A stretch of 64,000 bases of DNA from Stygiobacter electus (GCA_029210465.1 JARGDL010000011.1:1-64000), one strand, 5' to 3'. Shown: positions 38,077-47,994, numbered from the stretch's first letter. Notes: generated from the sequence alone by a model not told the origin. Program-made: numbers and translations.

Positions 38077-40980
38077 TTAAAAGATTGTCCAATATGCAGA
38101 TAATTGACCTGAAAAATATCTATAACTTGAATTATCACGGGAAGTGCTTCCTATTCCAATTCTTCCAGTGATTAGTAAATTTTTAAGTGGTGAATATTCA
38201 CCTTCAAAATATCCAGCTAAAATTATTAAACTGCTTTGTGGAATTATTCCAAGCTTTCCACCAAGAGTAATTCTTAAATTATCTTTTCTATCAATTTCGT
38301 TATCGAGCCAAATACTATGCGATTCAAAATTTCTTGGTGAATAATAATAAGATGATTTCCATTTGAAATTATCATAAGCGTATTCATATCCAATAACTAA
38401 ATCTTTGTAGAAATATCTTCCAATTCTAAAATAAAAATTGTTGCCTTCGTTACTATCATCAACACCAATATATTGGAACATACTTGCAATTTTTAATCCG
38501 AAAGTGTTTCTATAGTACCCTTCAAATTTGTAAAGTCGAGCCATATTTCTGATGCTTAAAAGATATGGTGAATATAAAATTAAAGCCGCATCAGAATTTT
38601 GATATTGTAATGTAACTGCAAAAGTATCTCTTCTTTCGATTTTGAAAAATGCATCTTGTTCATCTCTGTTTAACATTGTTAGAGAATTACTTTTACCAAG
38701 ACCAATTCCTATATTTATAATTCGAGAAAGTTTTAAAAACAAATGTACTTTAAAAGTTGTAAATCTTTGATCCGCTCGAAAATTAGGAATAGTATCAATT
38801 ATATTTTGATCTAAACTTGCAGCATTAGCTTTTAATAAACTTCTGTAAAATGAAACACCGGCAGATAAATAATTATTAATACCTAAATCTAATCTACCAC
38901 CACCAGTTAGCAACCTGAAACTTAAATTATCTGCATAGTAAGAAACTGAAGGAGAAAATCCGAGATAGTTTGGAAATGTTTCGATAATAGCAGCAATTCC
39001 AGAAACAGGAAGCCAACCTTTGCGAAGTTCAACCATTTTAACTTGTGTTGAATCAAGCTTCCAGTTTTCAAGTAAGTTATTATAAATTGCTCTTGCCGAA
39101 TCATGTTCAGCGGCTTTTGCGTATGAATCTGCTAAATATAATCTTGCTTCAAAATCAGTTGAATCCTGACGTATTAAATCTTTGAACTCTTTAATTGCAG
39201 AAAGAGAATCTCCCATTGCATAGTATAATTTTGCTCTTTGCATTTGAGCTTGATAATTAGCGCCAGCATTTAAAACTTGATTATAAGCATCTAAAGCTTT
39301 TTGATATTGTTTAGCACAAAATAAAACATCACCATATTCTTTTAATATTAATAAATTTGGTTCAGCTTTACTTTGATATTCTTCATAAAATTGAATTGCA
39401 CCACTACAATCACCATCAATTACTCTTTGTCTTCCAATTTCTAAAATTGCGTAGAGTTTTTCTTCTTCAGCACGAAGTTTTTGCCAATCAATATTTGATT
39501 GAAGTTTTATTACATCGTCATTATTCGGTTCAATTTCTTTTGCTTTGTTGGCTAATTCTTGTGCACCTTCAAAATCTTGTTTTATTAATATTAATGATGC
39601 CTTCGAAATAATTGCTTGTAGATTATTTGGTTGTTTCTTTAATACATTATCCAAAAATTTTTCTGCAATATCTAAATCTCTATTAATCCAAACAGAAACT
39701 TGTGCTCTGAAAAGTTGATATTCTAAATTATTTGGGTCATCAAGTAAAAGTTTGTCTAAAATGTCAATTGCTTTATCAAACTCGCGGTTCCATGCAGAAA
39801 TTTTTGCATAACGAAATCTTAATTCTTTATCTTTTTCATCAGGATATTTATCAAAATATTTATCGAGCATTACCATTGCACTGTCATAATTTTGAAGATA
39901 CTCGTAATAATTGGAAACAGTTTTTAAAGCCTCTTTATCAAATTCATTTTTTTGTAATATTAATTTTGCTTCATCAATTTTAGCTCTATAAACGCTATCG
40001 CGATAAGCAGTTACATAATTCCATTTGTCTTTGAAACGTTGGTCTTCACTTTTGGATATGTTTAAAATTTTTAGTTGATCATAAGCTTCTTCAATTCTTT
40101 TAGCTTTTATTAATTCATCTACAAGTTTAAATCGTGTTTCTTGATCGTTTGGATTTCTCCTCAATAATCTATAATAACGATCAATTGGGTATTCTTTTTC
40201 ATAATCACGACCTACATTAACATTTAAATATCCTTGTTTATTTACTAAGTCTAAACCATCTTGAGCTTCTTTGAAAAATGGTTTAAAACTTAAAGCCGTT
40301 TCAAAAGCTTTCTTAGCAATTTGATATTTACCTAACCAAAGAGTGAAATAACCATAACGACTCCATAATCGCCAATCTTGCGGATACCTATCAGTATATT
40401 TTTTTAGAATTTTTTCACCTTTAGTTATACTGCCGGTTTTAGCAAGAACTTCTGTGTATCTAATTATTTCATCAGCAGAGGCATTATCGTCACGTTCTAA
40501 ATATTTGTCATACCACTCTTCAGCTTTTGCCCATTCTTCCATTAATTTATATGATTTGCCAATTTCAAGGTAATTGAAAGGAGTATTTGGATTAATCGCA
40601 ATTTCACGTAAATGTCCTTCAATTTTTTTATTTAGGATTGCATACCAAACATTTAACATGTTTTGTAAATCTCGTTCATATTTATTTTTTTTTGCCTGGT
40701 CAAAATTTTGTAATGCAATAGCTCTTCTGTAATCTAATCTTGCGGCTTCATACTGAGATCTTTTTTCAAAACATTGTCCACGAAGGTAATAACCTTCAGG
40801 ATCTTGAGGCAGAGCGGTTATATATTTATTTAATTGGTCAATAGCTTCGCCATATCTACCAGCTTGCATATGTGAAAGGGCAGTTTTTTTAAATGCATCT
40901 GCAATATTAACTTTCACTTGTGCATAATTTGCAAAGCTAAATATTAAAGTAAAAAGTAATATCTTTTTGAAATGTTTCAT
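38077..40980 (-). CDS. TPR-repeat protein with C-terminal outer-membrane barrel
   Basis: The start is the ATG at 40980 (the track-like TTG one codon upstream is unlikely). A Sec signal is followed by tetratricopeptide repeats across about 30-660 (AGRYGEAIDQLNKYITALPQDPEGYYLRG and many similar units). The last about 300 residues alternate polar and aromatic residues and end in a Phe (SAYWTIF), like an outer-membrane beta-barrel. The arrangement resembles polysaccharide-export barrels with TPR domains (BcsC/PgaA type), but sequence identity to those cannot be asserted. The MBOAT operon next door may point to a surface glycan. Confidence 0.75.
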   Translation of the reverse strand: MKHFKKILLFTLIFSFANYAQVKVNIADAFKKTALSHMQAGRYGEAIDQLNKYITALPQDPEGYYLRGQCFEKRSQYEAARLDYRRAIALQNFDQAKKNKYERDLQNMLNVWYAILNKKIEGHLREIAINPNTPFNYLEIGKSYKLMEEWAKAEEWYDKYLERDDNASADEIIRYTEVLAKTGSITKGEKILKKYTDRYPQDWRLWSRYGYFTLWLGKYQIAKKAFETALSFKPFFKEAQDGLDLVNKQGYLNVNVGRDYEKEYPIDRYYRLLRRNPNDQETRFKLVDELIKAKRIEEAYDQLKILNISKSEDQRFKDKWNYVTAYRDSVYRAKIDEAKLILQKNEFDKEALKTVSNYYEYLQNYDSAMVMLDKYFDKYPDEKDKELRFRYAKISAWNREFDKAIDILDKLLLDDPNNLEYQLFRAQVSVWINRDLDIAEKFLDNVLKKQPNNLQAIISKASLILIKQDFEGAQELANKAKEIEPNNDDVIKLQSNIDWQKLRAEEEKLYAILEIGRQRVIDGDCSGAIQFYEEYQSKAEPNLLILKEYGDVLFCAKQYQKALDAYNQVLNAGANYQAQMQRAKLYYAMGDSLSAIKEFKDLIRQDSTDFEARLYLADSYAKAAEHDSARAIYNNLLENWKLDSTQVKMVELRKGWLPVSGIAAIIETFPNYLGFSPSVSYYADNLSFRLLTGGGRLDLGINNYLSAGVSFYRSLLKANAASLDQNIIDTIPNFRADQRFTTFKVHLFLKLSRIINIGIGLGKSNSLTMLNRDEQDAFFKIERRDTFAVTLQYQNSDAALILYSPYLLSIRNMARLYKFEGYYRNTFGLKIASMFQYIGVDDSNEGNNFYFRIGRYFYKDLVIGYEYAYDNFKWKSSYYYSPRNFESHSIWLDNEIDRKDNLRITLGGKLGIIPQSSLIILAGYFEGEYSPLKNLLITGRIGIGSTSRDNSSYRYFSGQLSAYWTIF

Positions 40981-41100
40981 CAAATTATTTTTTATTAAAA
41001 TGCCTCAAAAATTAAACCTAGTAATATTTATTGAATTATCAGTTTTATTTGTTTATCAATGAATTAAAATAAGAACATGATTTATTTTGAGAAATAAACT

Positions 41101-42594
41101 TTAAAACTGAAAATAAATAAATGGCGCAATATCAGCTGATTTAAATTGCGCTACAATCCAAATTACAATTACCATTAAAACTGCCTGAAAATACCATGGT
41201 AAAGCAATAACTAATTTTTTAAAAACATTTTCAATTTTTGTTGGCATAAAATGTAAAATATAACCAAGAATTATAAGTCCAAGTATGACAGGTAATTTTT
41301 CTGCAAACTGAATGAAAACTTCTGCATGAAAAAAGTCAAAAATTTGAGAAAACATGTCTTTAATTATTTGAAAATCAGAAGTTCTAAAAATCAAAAATGA
41401 AAAAGCAATCAAATGGAATGTTATTAATGTTTGGAAAAACTTTAAAAATTTTGTGTTATTAATTTTTAATAATGTATAAAGTTTTTGTTTAGGTTTTTGA
41501 GTGATTAAAGCAAAGGACATCATAAAGCCATGCATTGCACCCCAAATTATAAAATTCCAGCCAGCACCATGCCAAACACCACAAATTACGAATGTAATAA
41601 ATATTGCAATTATGTTTGCCCAAATTTTTAATGAACGTATTGAAAACTGAAGAGGTTTAAAAATATAATCAAGTAACCAAGTAGATAGTGAGATATGCCA
41701 TCTTCTCCAAAAATCAGCTATGCTTGTAGCTTTGAACGGAGAATTAAAATTATCCATTAATTTAAAACCAAAAAATAAAGCAACACCTATTGCCATATCC
41801 GTGTAACCGGAAAAATCGCAATAGACTTGAAGTGTATAGCCATAAATTGCAAGTAAATTTTCTACACCTGTGTAACGAAGTGGAAAATCAAAAATTCGAT
41901 CTACAAAGTTTAGACTAATATAATCTGCAATAACAACTTTCTTAAATAATCCAACCATTAATAATAAAGAAGCTCTTCCTAAATCTTCTTTAGATAAAAA
42001 TGGCTCGTTATCAATTTGCGGTAAAAATTTTGAAGCACGATCAATTGGTCCCATCAAAATATTTGGAAAGAAAAAGACATACACACAAAAATCACGAAAG
42101 CTTTTAGTTGGTTCTAAAGTTTCAAGATAAACGTCAAACACGTAACTAAGAGATTTAAAAGTGTAAAATGATATTCCAATTGGTAAAAAGATTGATAAAG
42201 GTTCAAAATTAGTTTTATTAATTTCTGAAAATATTTGTAAAATGAAATTTGTGTATTTAAAATAACCAAGGATTGCAATGTTGATAATTACCGCAAATAA
42301 TAGATAAATTCTTTTGAACAGCATTCTATCCGTTGCGGCAATTCCTTTTGCAAATAGGAAATTAACAACAGCTGAAATGATTATTATTCCAGCATAGTAG
42401 CCGGTAGATTTGTAATAAAAATAAAGTGAAAAAAGAATTAAAAAACTTAACCTTAGTGATTTGTTCTTACCAATAAAATTATAAATTAACAGAAAAAAGA
42501 GAAACAAAAAAAGAAATAAACTTGTGCTGAATACTAATGGATCATTAGGCTTATATTTGAATAATTCAATTAAAAATTGGAAATTAATATTCAT
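41101..42594 (-). CDS. MBOAT-family (AlgI-like) O-acyltransferase
   Basis: The 497-residue polytopic membrane protein contains the AlgI-type segments SIADFWRRWHISLSTWLLDY and CGVWHGAGWNFIIWGAMHG with the catalytic His. AlgI relatives pass acetyl groups across the membrane to O-acetylate exported polysaccharide. No AlgJ/AlgX-like SGNH partner is in the window. It is third in a minus-strand operon after a lipoprotein and a coiled-coil membrane protein, with 2-base spacing. The glycan substrate is unknown. Confidence 0.85.
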   Translation of the reverse strand: MNINFQFLIELFKYKPNDPLVFSTSLFLFLFLFFLLIYNFIGKNKSLRLSFLILFSLYFYYKSTGYYAGIIIISAVVNFLFAKGIAATDRMLFKRIYLLFAVIINIAILGYFKYTNFILQIFSEINKTNFEPLSIFLPIGISFYTFKSLSYVFDVYLETLEPTKSFRDFCVYVFFFPNILMGPIDRASKFLPQIDNEPFLSKEDLGRASLLLMVGLFKKVVIADYISLNFVDRIFDFPLRYTGVENLLAIYGYTLQVYCDFSGYTDMAIGVALFFGFKLMDNFNSPFKATSIADFWRRWHISLSTWLLDYIFKPLQFSIRSLKIWANIIAIFITFVICGVWHGAGWNFIIWGAMHGFMMSFALITQKPKQKLYTLLKINNTKFLKFFQTLITFHLIAFSFLIFRTSDFQIIKDMFSQIFDFFHAEVFIQFAEKLPVILGLIILGYILHFMPTKIENVFKKLVIALPWYFQAVLMVIVIWIVAQFKSADIAPFIYFQF

Positions 42595-42596
42595 TA

Positions 42597-43859
42597 TTAA
42601 ACCAAATTATCTTCTTCTTTAATATTTGTAAAAGAACTTGGTGTTTTTTTATTTCTTCCTTTGATGAAGAGTGCGATTAAAAGTAAAATTATAACAGCAC
42701 CACCACCAACATAAACCCAATTAATTTCATAAGCAGGTGCAACTTTCTTTTTCCATTTTGCCAGCTGTGCATCTATTGAATCTTTGTTTGCTTCAGTCAT
42801 CATATTGTTTTCAATTAAAACTGGAATCCAGACAGGTTCAACAGTTTTAAAGTAAACACTATCTGTAAAAGCATAAAATGTATTTTCAACTTCTTCTTTA
42901 CTTTTAACATCATAGTTTTTTAATTCATCATCGACAAACGCTTGAACTGATTTAAAAAATTGATCGCCGCTTGAAAAAGGTAACAAAGCAATTTTCTTTT
43001 CACGGAAAAGTTTATTTACTTGTCCCCACATTTCATCATTTAATGCTAAATTCCAGTCAGTAAATTTTGCATCAATGTTTGAGATTTGCATAGTTTTATC
43101 TTTTTTACTCAAATAAACTTCTGCTAACTTTGGTCCTATTTGTCTCCAGACTTTATTAAAATCATGATATTGCTTTTTCATTTCTCCCAAATCTTCAGGA
43201 GTAAGTTTAGTTGCTTTCATGAATTGAATATTATCATCAATCGTTCTTTCAATGTTGTAGAAAAGATTTGAAGATTCAACTTTGCCAAAGATATTTTGTT
43301 TTTCAACATCGCTTGTAGTTGGATATTTGATAAACTCATTAAGTAAACTATCTACAATTCCACGAACAAGTAAGTCTCTTTGTTGAATATTAGCTTTTAA
43401 TTGTGCAACAAGTTTTTGAAGTGATGAAATTGTTTCAGCATCTTTTTTAGATTTTATATTTAGTAATCTTATTTGTGAAAGTAATCCTTGATTTTCTTGA
43501 CTTAGTTCAGAAATTTTATCTTTTAATGTAACTACTTCAGTTTTTAATTCTGTTATTTGAGTAAAATCTCCTTTTCTTAATTCTAAAGAACGTTCAAGTT
43601 TTTCAAAACTTGAAGTAAAACTTTCAGGGTAAATTGATTTATCAATTAATTCTTTATCATTTAAAAAATCTTTTTTTGCTTTTTCGATATTATCAGAAAT
43701 TATTGTAAGCTGATCCAACGAAGAGGCATTTTTAATTGCGGATTCAATTTGCTGAATTCTTGATTTAAATTTTTCAACTTTTTCAAAATCAGATTGAGAA
43801 AAGGAAACATTACTAACAAAAAGTAAAATCAAAACAGTTAATAAAAAATTCTTTAACAT
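42597..43859 (-). CDS. Coiled-coil periplasmic protein with C-terminal membrane anchor
   Basis: The 420 residues begin with a Sec signal (cleaved near VSFSQ). Long heptad regions run about 20-165 (LKTEVVTLKDKISELSQENQ), and one transmembrane helix sits near the end (WVYVGGGAVIILLLIALFIKG) before a short charged cytoplasmic tail. I do not recognise a family. Placed between a lipoprotein and the MBOAT gene with 2-3 base gaps, it may be a structural partner spanning the envelope. Confidence 0.7.
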   Translation of the reverse strand: MLKNFLLTVLILLFVSNVSFSQSDFEKVEKFKSRIQQIESAIKNASSLDQLTIISDNIEKAKKDFLNDKELIDKSIYPESFTSSFEKLERSLELRKGDFTQITELKTEVVTLKDKISELSQENQGLLSQIRLLNIKSKKDAETISSLQKLVAQLKANIQQRDLLVRGIVDSLLNEFIKYPTTSDVEKQNIFGKVESSNLFYNIERTIDDNIQFMKATKLTPEDLGEMKKQYHDFNKVWRQIGPKLAEVYLSKKDKTMQISNIDAKFTDWNLALNDEMWGQVNKLFREKKIALLPFSSGDQFFKSVQAFVDDELKNYDVKSKEEVENTFYAFTDSVYFKTVEPVWIPVLIENNMMTEANKDSIDAQLAKWKKKVAPAYEINWVYVGGGAVIILLLIALFIKGRNKKTPSSFTNIKEEDNLV

Positions 43860-43862
43860 AAA

Positions 43863-44306
43863 CTACCTCACTAAGCCTTTACTTGTTAATTGGTATTTCT
43901 TTTGATTATCAATTAATTCAATAAATTGATTTTTTTGGTTAAACACTGGTGAACTTAAAGCTTGTTTTTCTGAAATTTCAATTTTATTTTCTAACTGCAT
44001 ACCGTTTTCAATTGGTTTAAATACATAAACATTTTTAAAATCTTTTCCAGTTATAAAATAAAATCCTGCTTTGTCACGAATTATTCTCACTTCTTTTCCA
44101 ATGTAATTGGTTGAGTCTTTAAACTCTTCATAGAAAATGGGTTTTACATTTACAGAAAAAGAATATCTTTGTTCAGTAATAAATCCTTTGTTATCTACTT
44201 TTAATACATTTTCAATAGGCCAAGCATAATCGGCAGGTTTAAGTGTTAATGTTGAACAAGCATATATAAAAATTGATGCAAATACAATTATTATGAATTG
44301 TTTCAT
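43863..44306 (-). CDS. Small lipoprotein of the MBOAT operon
   Basis: The start is chosen at ATG 44306 because GAGG lies 6 bases upstream of it, while the ATG at 44312 directly abuts GAGG. The product starts KQFIIIVFASIFIYACSTLT with a lipobox Cys. The rest is beta-strand-rich and unrecognised. It heads the lipoprotein/coiled-coil/MBOAT operon, with 3 bases to the next gene. Confidence 0.65.
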   Translation of the reverse strand: MKQFIIIVFASIFIYACSTLTLKPADYAWPIENVLKVDNKGFITEQRYSFSVNVKPIFYEEFKDSTNYIGKEVRIIRDKAGFYFITGKDFKNVYVFKPIENGMQLENKIEISEKQALSSPVFNQKNQFIELIDNQKKYQLTSKGLVR

Positions 44307-44455
44307 AAACATCCTCGCTTCAAATTTTAACTAGTTAAACATAGTGAAAATGCAAATGATTTTCATTATTTAATTTGAATTTTGTTAAAATTATTGTTTT
44401 TGCATCACATTATTGTTATGTTCATTATAACTTATTATAAAAGAAAGGCAATAAA

Positions 44456-45025
44456 ATGAAGGTTAGTAAATTCTTTTTTGTATTATTCTCTTTAATCTAC
44501 AGCGTAAACTCAATTGCTCAAGATCAAGAGCAAATGATGAAAAAATGGCAAGAGGCAATAACACCTGGTAAAATGCATGAATTACTTTCAAAAATGGTAG
44601 GAGAGTGGGATACTGAGATGACATTAATTGATCCAACGGGACAAGAAATGAAATCAAAAGGTGTTTCGAAAACAGAGTCAATTTTAGGTGGTAGATACTT
44701 TTTAACATCGCAAAGTGGTATGATGATGGGTATGCCGTTTGAAGGTAAAGGGCTTGATGCTTATGATAATGTTGCTAAAGAATTTGTTTCGATTTGGGTT
44801 GATAATATGGGAACTGGTGTAACTGTTATGAAAGGATATTACGATGAAAAAACAAAAACCCTTAATTATAAAGGAGAAAGTTTAGACGCAATGACTGGTC
44901 AAACTGTTATTTATCGTACTGTTACTAAAATTGATAATGATAATAAAATAAGTTTTGATATGTATTCAATTCAAAATGGTAAAGAAGCAAAAATGTTTAC
45001 AATGATTTACACAAGAAAAAATTAA
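44456..45025 (+). CDS. DUF1579-family secreted protein
   Basis: The 189-residue protein has a signal peptide cleaved near SIAQDQ. The core LLSKMVGEWDTEMTLIDPTG, ILGGRYFLTSQSG and GLDAYDNVAKEFVSIWVDNMGTG matches the DUF1579 pattern, a calycin-like beta-barrel of unknown function. An AAAGG site precedes the ATG. Followed by a hairpin at 45040; probably monocistronic. Confidence 0.8.
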   Translation: MKVSKFFFVLFSLIYSVNSIAQDQEQMMKKWQEAITPGKMHELLSKMVGEWDTEMTLIDPTGQEMKSKGVSKTESILGGRYFLTSQSGMMMGMPFEGKGLDAYDNVAKEFVSIWVDNMGTGVTVMKGYYDEKTKTLNYKGESLDAMTGQTVIYRTVTKIDNDNKISFDMYSIQNGKEAKMFTMIYTRKN

Positions 45026-45039
45026 TGTCTGTATTTATT

Positions 45040-45074
45040 AAGTCAGCTTATTAAAAAGTTGGCTTAATTTTAAT
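45040..45074 (+). terminator. Hairpin after the DUF1579 gene
   Basis: AAGTCAGC pairs with GTTGGCTT (8 bases, two wobbles) around a 10-base loop, followed by AATTTTAATT. It sits 15 bases after the stop, consistent with a moderate terminator. Confidence 0.5.
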
Positions 45075-45083
45075 TAAGTAGCT

Positions 45084-45599
45084 CTAAGGATTTTCTTCAT
45101 CATCATCGAATGATTCTTCATCAAGAAGATCATCATCTTCAAAATCTTCTTCAAATTCATTTTCTTCAAGATGTTCTTCTTCGCTAAATTCATCTTCTGT
45201 ATCATTATCTCTTTTTGAGGAAGAAGTTGGTGCTGTATATGCCTGCGTATAACCACTTCCACTTGAATAATTGTCATCCATTTTATCCAGAACTTTACTA
45301 AGAAATTCATTTACTAAATTAGTTTTCATTAATTCTGGAGTTAAATCGGTTCCTTCTAATTTAGTTTCGGATACTTCACTTAACTTCCAAATTTTAGTTA
45401 AATCATTTTGATTTAGTTTATTCAATTCTTTCATTATCTCTTTTTCAATTACTGCTAAATCACTTTGATCCCAAGGACTTTCAGAATACAATTGATCTTT
45501 TAAGTAACTCCAAAATGAACTATTACTTTTATCTGGGGATTTCATTTTTTCTAATGAATTTATAACACTATCAACAATTTTACTTGTAATATTTGCCAT
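45084..45599 (-). CDS. Hypothetical protein with highly acidic C-terminal tail
   Basis: The 171 residues have no signal peptide. Residues 1-110 are predicted helical and hydrophilic (DLAVIEKEIMKELNKLNQND). The last about 45 residues are mostly Asp/Glu (EDEFSEEEHLEENEFEED and on). A clear AAGGA site lies 6 bases before the ATG, which supports a real gene. Function unknown; the tail could bind basic proteins or metal ions. The competing frame at 45074-45310 on the same strand is a shadow. Confidence 0.6.
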   Translation of the reverse strand: MANITSKIVDSVINSLEKMKSPDKSNSSFWSYLKDQLYSESPWDQSDLAVIEKEIMKELNKLNQNDLTKIWKLSEVSETKLEGTDLTPELMKTNLVNEFLSKVLDKMDDNYSSGSGYTQAYTAPTSSSKRDNDTEDEFSEEEHLEENEFEEDFEDDDLLDEESFDDDEENP

Positions 45600-45736
45600 A
45601 ACAATTCCTTTAATTATTACACGTTTAAATTAGTAAATAAAATTAAATGAATAAAAAGATTAACACTAAAGTTTTTATAAATAAAATTATTTTGTTCCTT
45701 CTTTAATATTATTTTAATTTTTGATAGAAAATTTTT

Positions 45737-45809
45737 GCCCCCGTAGCTCAGTGGATCAGAGCAATGGCCTCCGGAGCCATGTGCACAGGTTCGAGTCCTG
45801 TCGGGGGTA
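45737..45809 (+). tRNA. tRNA-Arg (CCG anticodon)
   Basis: The sequence folds as a cloverleaf: acceptor arm GCCCCCG with CGGGGGT, D arm TAGCTCAGTGGATCAGAGC, anticodon stem ATGGC/GCCAT with loop CTCCGGA (anticodon CCG), and T arm ACAGG-TTCGAGT-CCTGT. Discriminator A; the CCA end is not encoded. The CCG anticodon reads the rare Arg codon CGG. Confidence 0.93.
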
Positions 45810-45840
45810 CAATTTTTTAATATACAAGTTGAAAATCTAG

Positions 45841-46419
45841 ATGAATAAACATAAAAACAATAAAAATTTTCCCGTTGTAATATTCCTTTGTTTGTTAACT
45901 TCCAGCCAAATATACGCTCAAAAAATTTTTATTAGAGATATTAATAAAAAACCAGTAACTGATGCATCAGTTACTGTTCATGTTTATTATAAAGCAATAG
46001 ATTATTTACTTCATGAAACAAAAGAAAAATTTTTTTCGTTTGTAACAGATACTTCAGGAACATTTTCTCTTTCGGGTGAATTCCAAAAAGAGACTTATAA
46101 AGTTGACTCTGTTTCAATTTCAGTTCAACATGAAAATTATCTCCCTCAAAAATTAACCACACTCGATTACTCCACTGATTCAAAATTTAGTTACACAATT
46201 TTTCTTGTACATAAAAAAAACGAAATTAAAGTTGTAAGTATGCCAGGTGAAGAAAAAAATGAATTAGATATTTATACGACTAATGAAATATCAAAAAAGC
46301 TTAACATTGAAGAAAAAGAACTAATAAAATTAATTGAATCAAAAAAAATTAGAGCTAAAAAAATCGGACAAAAATATTTTATTAGTGGAAATGATTTGAG
46401 AAAATACCTGGAAGAATAA
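45841..46419 (+). CDS. Secreted-type protein with C-terminal excisionase-like HTH
   Basis: The 192 residues open with a signal peptide (VVIFLCLLTSSQIYA, about 12-26). Residues 29-125 are a beta-rich CarboxypepD_reg-like domain (FIRDINKKPVTDASVTVHVY). Residues about 144-191 read as a helix-turn-helix of the HTH_17/excisionase type (YTTNEISKKLNIEEKELIKL, RAKKIGQKYFISGNDLRKYL). A secreted protein carrying a DNA-binding-like domain is odd: the domain may have another role, or the protein may be membrane-tethered or not exported. No transmembrane segment lies between them. Confidence 0.65.
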   Translation: MNKHKNNKNFPVVIFLCLLTSSQIYAQKIFIRDINKKPVTDASVTVHVYYKAIDYLLHETKEKFFSFVTDTSGTFSLSGEFQKETYKVDSVSISVQHENYLPQKLTTLDYSTDSKFSYTIFLVHKKNEIKVVSMPGEEKNELDIYTTNEISKKLNIEEKELIKLIESKKIRAKKIGQKYFISGNDLRKYLEE

Positions 46420-46629
46420 TTGTGAGTTAATCCATGTTATTAATATTGAAGATGTTAACAACATAATCTATATAAAGTATAAACTCAATAAAAATTTTTT
46501 TTAATTATCAAAGAATAAAATTTTAAATGCAAAAAAATATTACAAAAAAAATTTTGGATTGTTTTTCCGATTTTAATAAGTTGCATTCCACAACAAAATA
46601 ATTTCATAACTATAAATCAAAGTCGGAGT

Positions 46630-46836
46630 ATGTTACAAATTACACTTGATACTAAAGAAAGTAACAAATCACAAAAAGATAAAAAAAACAAAAACTGGGG
46701 ATTAAAAATTAAAGTAGTTAAAGACAGTAACACATCTGAAATGATTTTAAGTTTTGAAGAAGAAATTTCCTTTCGACAAGGAGATGGAAAAAAATCATCA
46801 CAAACATTTGAAAATGGATTAGAACAAGTTTCATAA
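46630..46836 (+). CDS. Small hypothetical protein upstream of the acyltransferase
   Basis: The 68 residues are charged (Lys/Glu-rich, for example MLQITLDTKESNKSQKDKKN) without a signal or known motif. Its TAA is immediately followed by the ATG of the acyltransferase gene, suggesting coupling. Ribosome-site spacing is poor, so it may be an unexpressed open frame. Confidence 0.35.
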   Translation: MLQITLDTKESNKSQKDKKNKNWGLKIKVVKDSNTSEMILSFEEEISFRQGDGKKSSQTFENGLEQVS

Positions 46837-47994
46837 ATGAAACAAACTAATTTATCAAATCGATTGGTGTCTTTAGATGTATTTCGAGGTATAACAATTG
46901 CCTCAATGATTTTAGTCAATAATCCTGGTGATTGGGGAAATGTTTATTCACCTTTACTTCATGCTAAATGGAATGGCTGCACACCAACTGATTTAGTTTT
47001 TCCATTTTTTCTTTTTATTGTTGGAGTCTCGGTAACTCTTTCTTTAAGTAAAAGAAAAGAAAGAGGTGATAATCTTGATAAGTTATTACTACAAATTTTT
47101 AGAAGAAGTTTTTTAATTTTTATTATCGGTGTTTTTCTGAATGCATTCCCTGATTTTAATTTCTCAGAAGTTCGCATACTTGGTGTACTTCAACGAATCG
47201 CGATTGTTTATTTTTTTATTTCATTAATATTTCTTTTTACCGAGTGGAAAGCTCAAATTATCATTTCTTCAATTTTGCTTTTAGGTTATTGGGCATTATT
47301 AACTTTAATTCCTGTTCCTGGTATTGGTGCCCCAAACATTTCACAACCAACTATTTTTGACCCAACTTTACAAAAAGAAATTGCTCCAAATATTGTTGCT
47401 TGGTTAGATAACAAATTATTAGCTGGACATTTGTGGAGAACCACAAAAATTTGGGACCCTGAAGGTATATTAAGTACATTACCAGCTATTGTTACAGGTT
47501 TGCTTGGAGTTTTACTTGGCAAATTTTTAAAATCAAAGCTGGATGAACTCAATAAAATTGCCTGGATTTTTGTAACAGCTAACTTTCTAATTTTTATCGG
47601 CTTGTTTTGGAATTTATCTTTTCCAATAAATAAATCACTTTGGACAAGTTCTTATGTATTATTCACTGGTGGATTAGCACTGCATTTTTTTGCAATGTGT
47701 TATTTTTTAATTGATATTAAAAAATATGATTGGTGGACTAAACCGTTCATTGTTTATGGAACAAATGCAATTACAGTTTATACTCTTTCATGGATTGGTG
47801 GAACAATTTTAAGAAGAATTAAATTTAATGTTAACGGTATAGAAACTTCATTAAGAAATATTTTATATGATAATTTATTTACCCCAATCTTTTCTCCAAT
47901 TAATGCTTCGTTAGCATGGGCTATATTTTATGTACTGTTTTGGCTCGGCATTATGTGGATCTTCTATAAGAAAAAAATATTCTTAAAAATATAA
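46837..47994 (+). CDS. NagX/HGSNAT-like transmembrane acyltransferase (DUF5009 type)
   Basis: The 385-residue polytopic protein starts NRLVSLDVFRGITIASMILV and WNGCTPTDLVFPFFLFIVGVS, the signature of the heparan-alpha-glucosaminide N-acetyltransferase/NagX family. About eleven hydrophobic segments follow. Family members acetylate glucosamine or are linked with chitobiose and amino-sugar use in Bacteroidota. This fits the murein-sugar theme of the window but is not adjacent to it. Substrate not shown. Confidence 0.8.
   Translation: MKQTNLSNRLVSLDVFRGITIASMILVNNPGDWGNVYSPLLHAKWNGCTPTDLVFPFFLFIVGVSVTLSLSKRKERGDNLDKLLLQIFRRSFLIFIIGVFLNAFPDFNFSEVRILGVLQRIAIVYFFISLIFLFTEWKAQIIISSILLLGYWALLTLIPVPGIGAPNISQPTIFDPTLQKEIAPNIVAWLDNKLLAGHLWRTTKIWDPEGILSTLPAIVTGLLGVLLGKFLKSKLDELNKIAWIFVTANFLIFIGLFWNLSFPINKSLWTSSYVLFTGGLALHFFAMCYFLIDIKKYDWWTKPFIVYGTNAITVYTLSWIGGTILRRIKFNVNGIETSLRNILYDNLFTPIFSPINASLAWAIFYVLFWLGIMWIFYKKKIFLKI

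Noticed and set aside
45074..45310. Minus-strand frame with Lys/Met-rich protein
   Set aside because: It is a shifted frame of the acidic-tail gene at 45084-45599, which has a good ribosome site.
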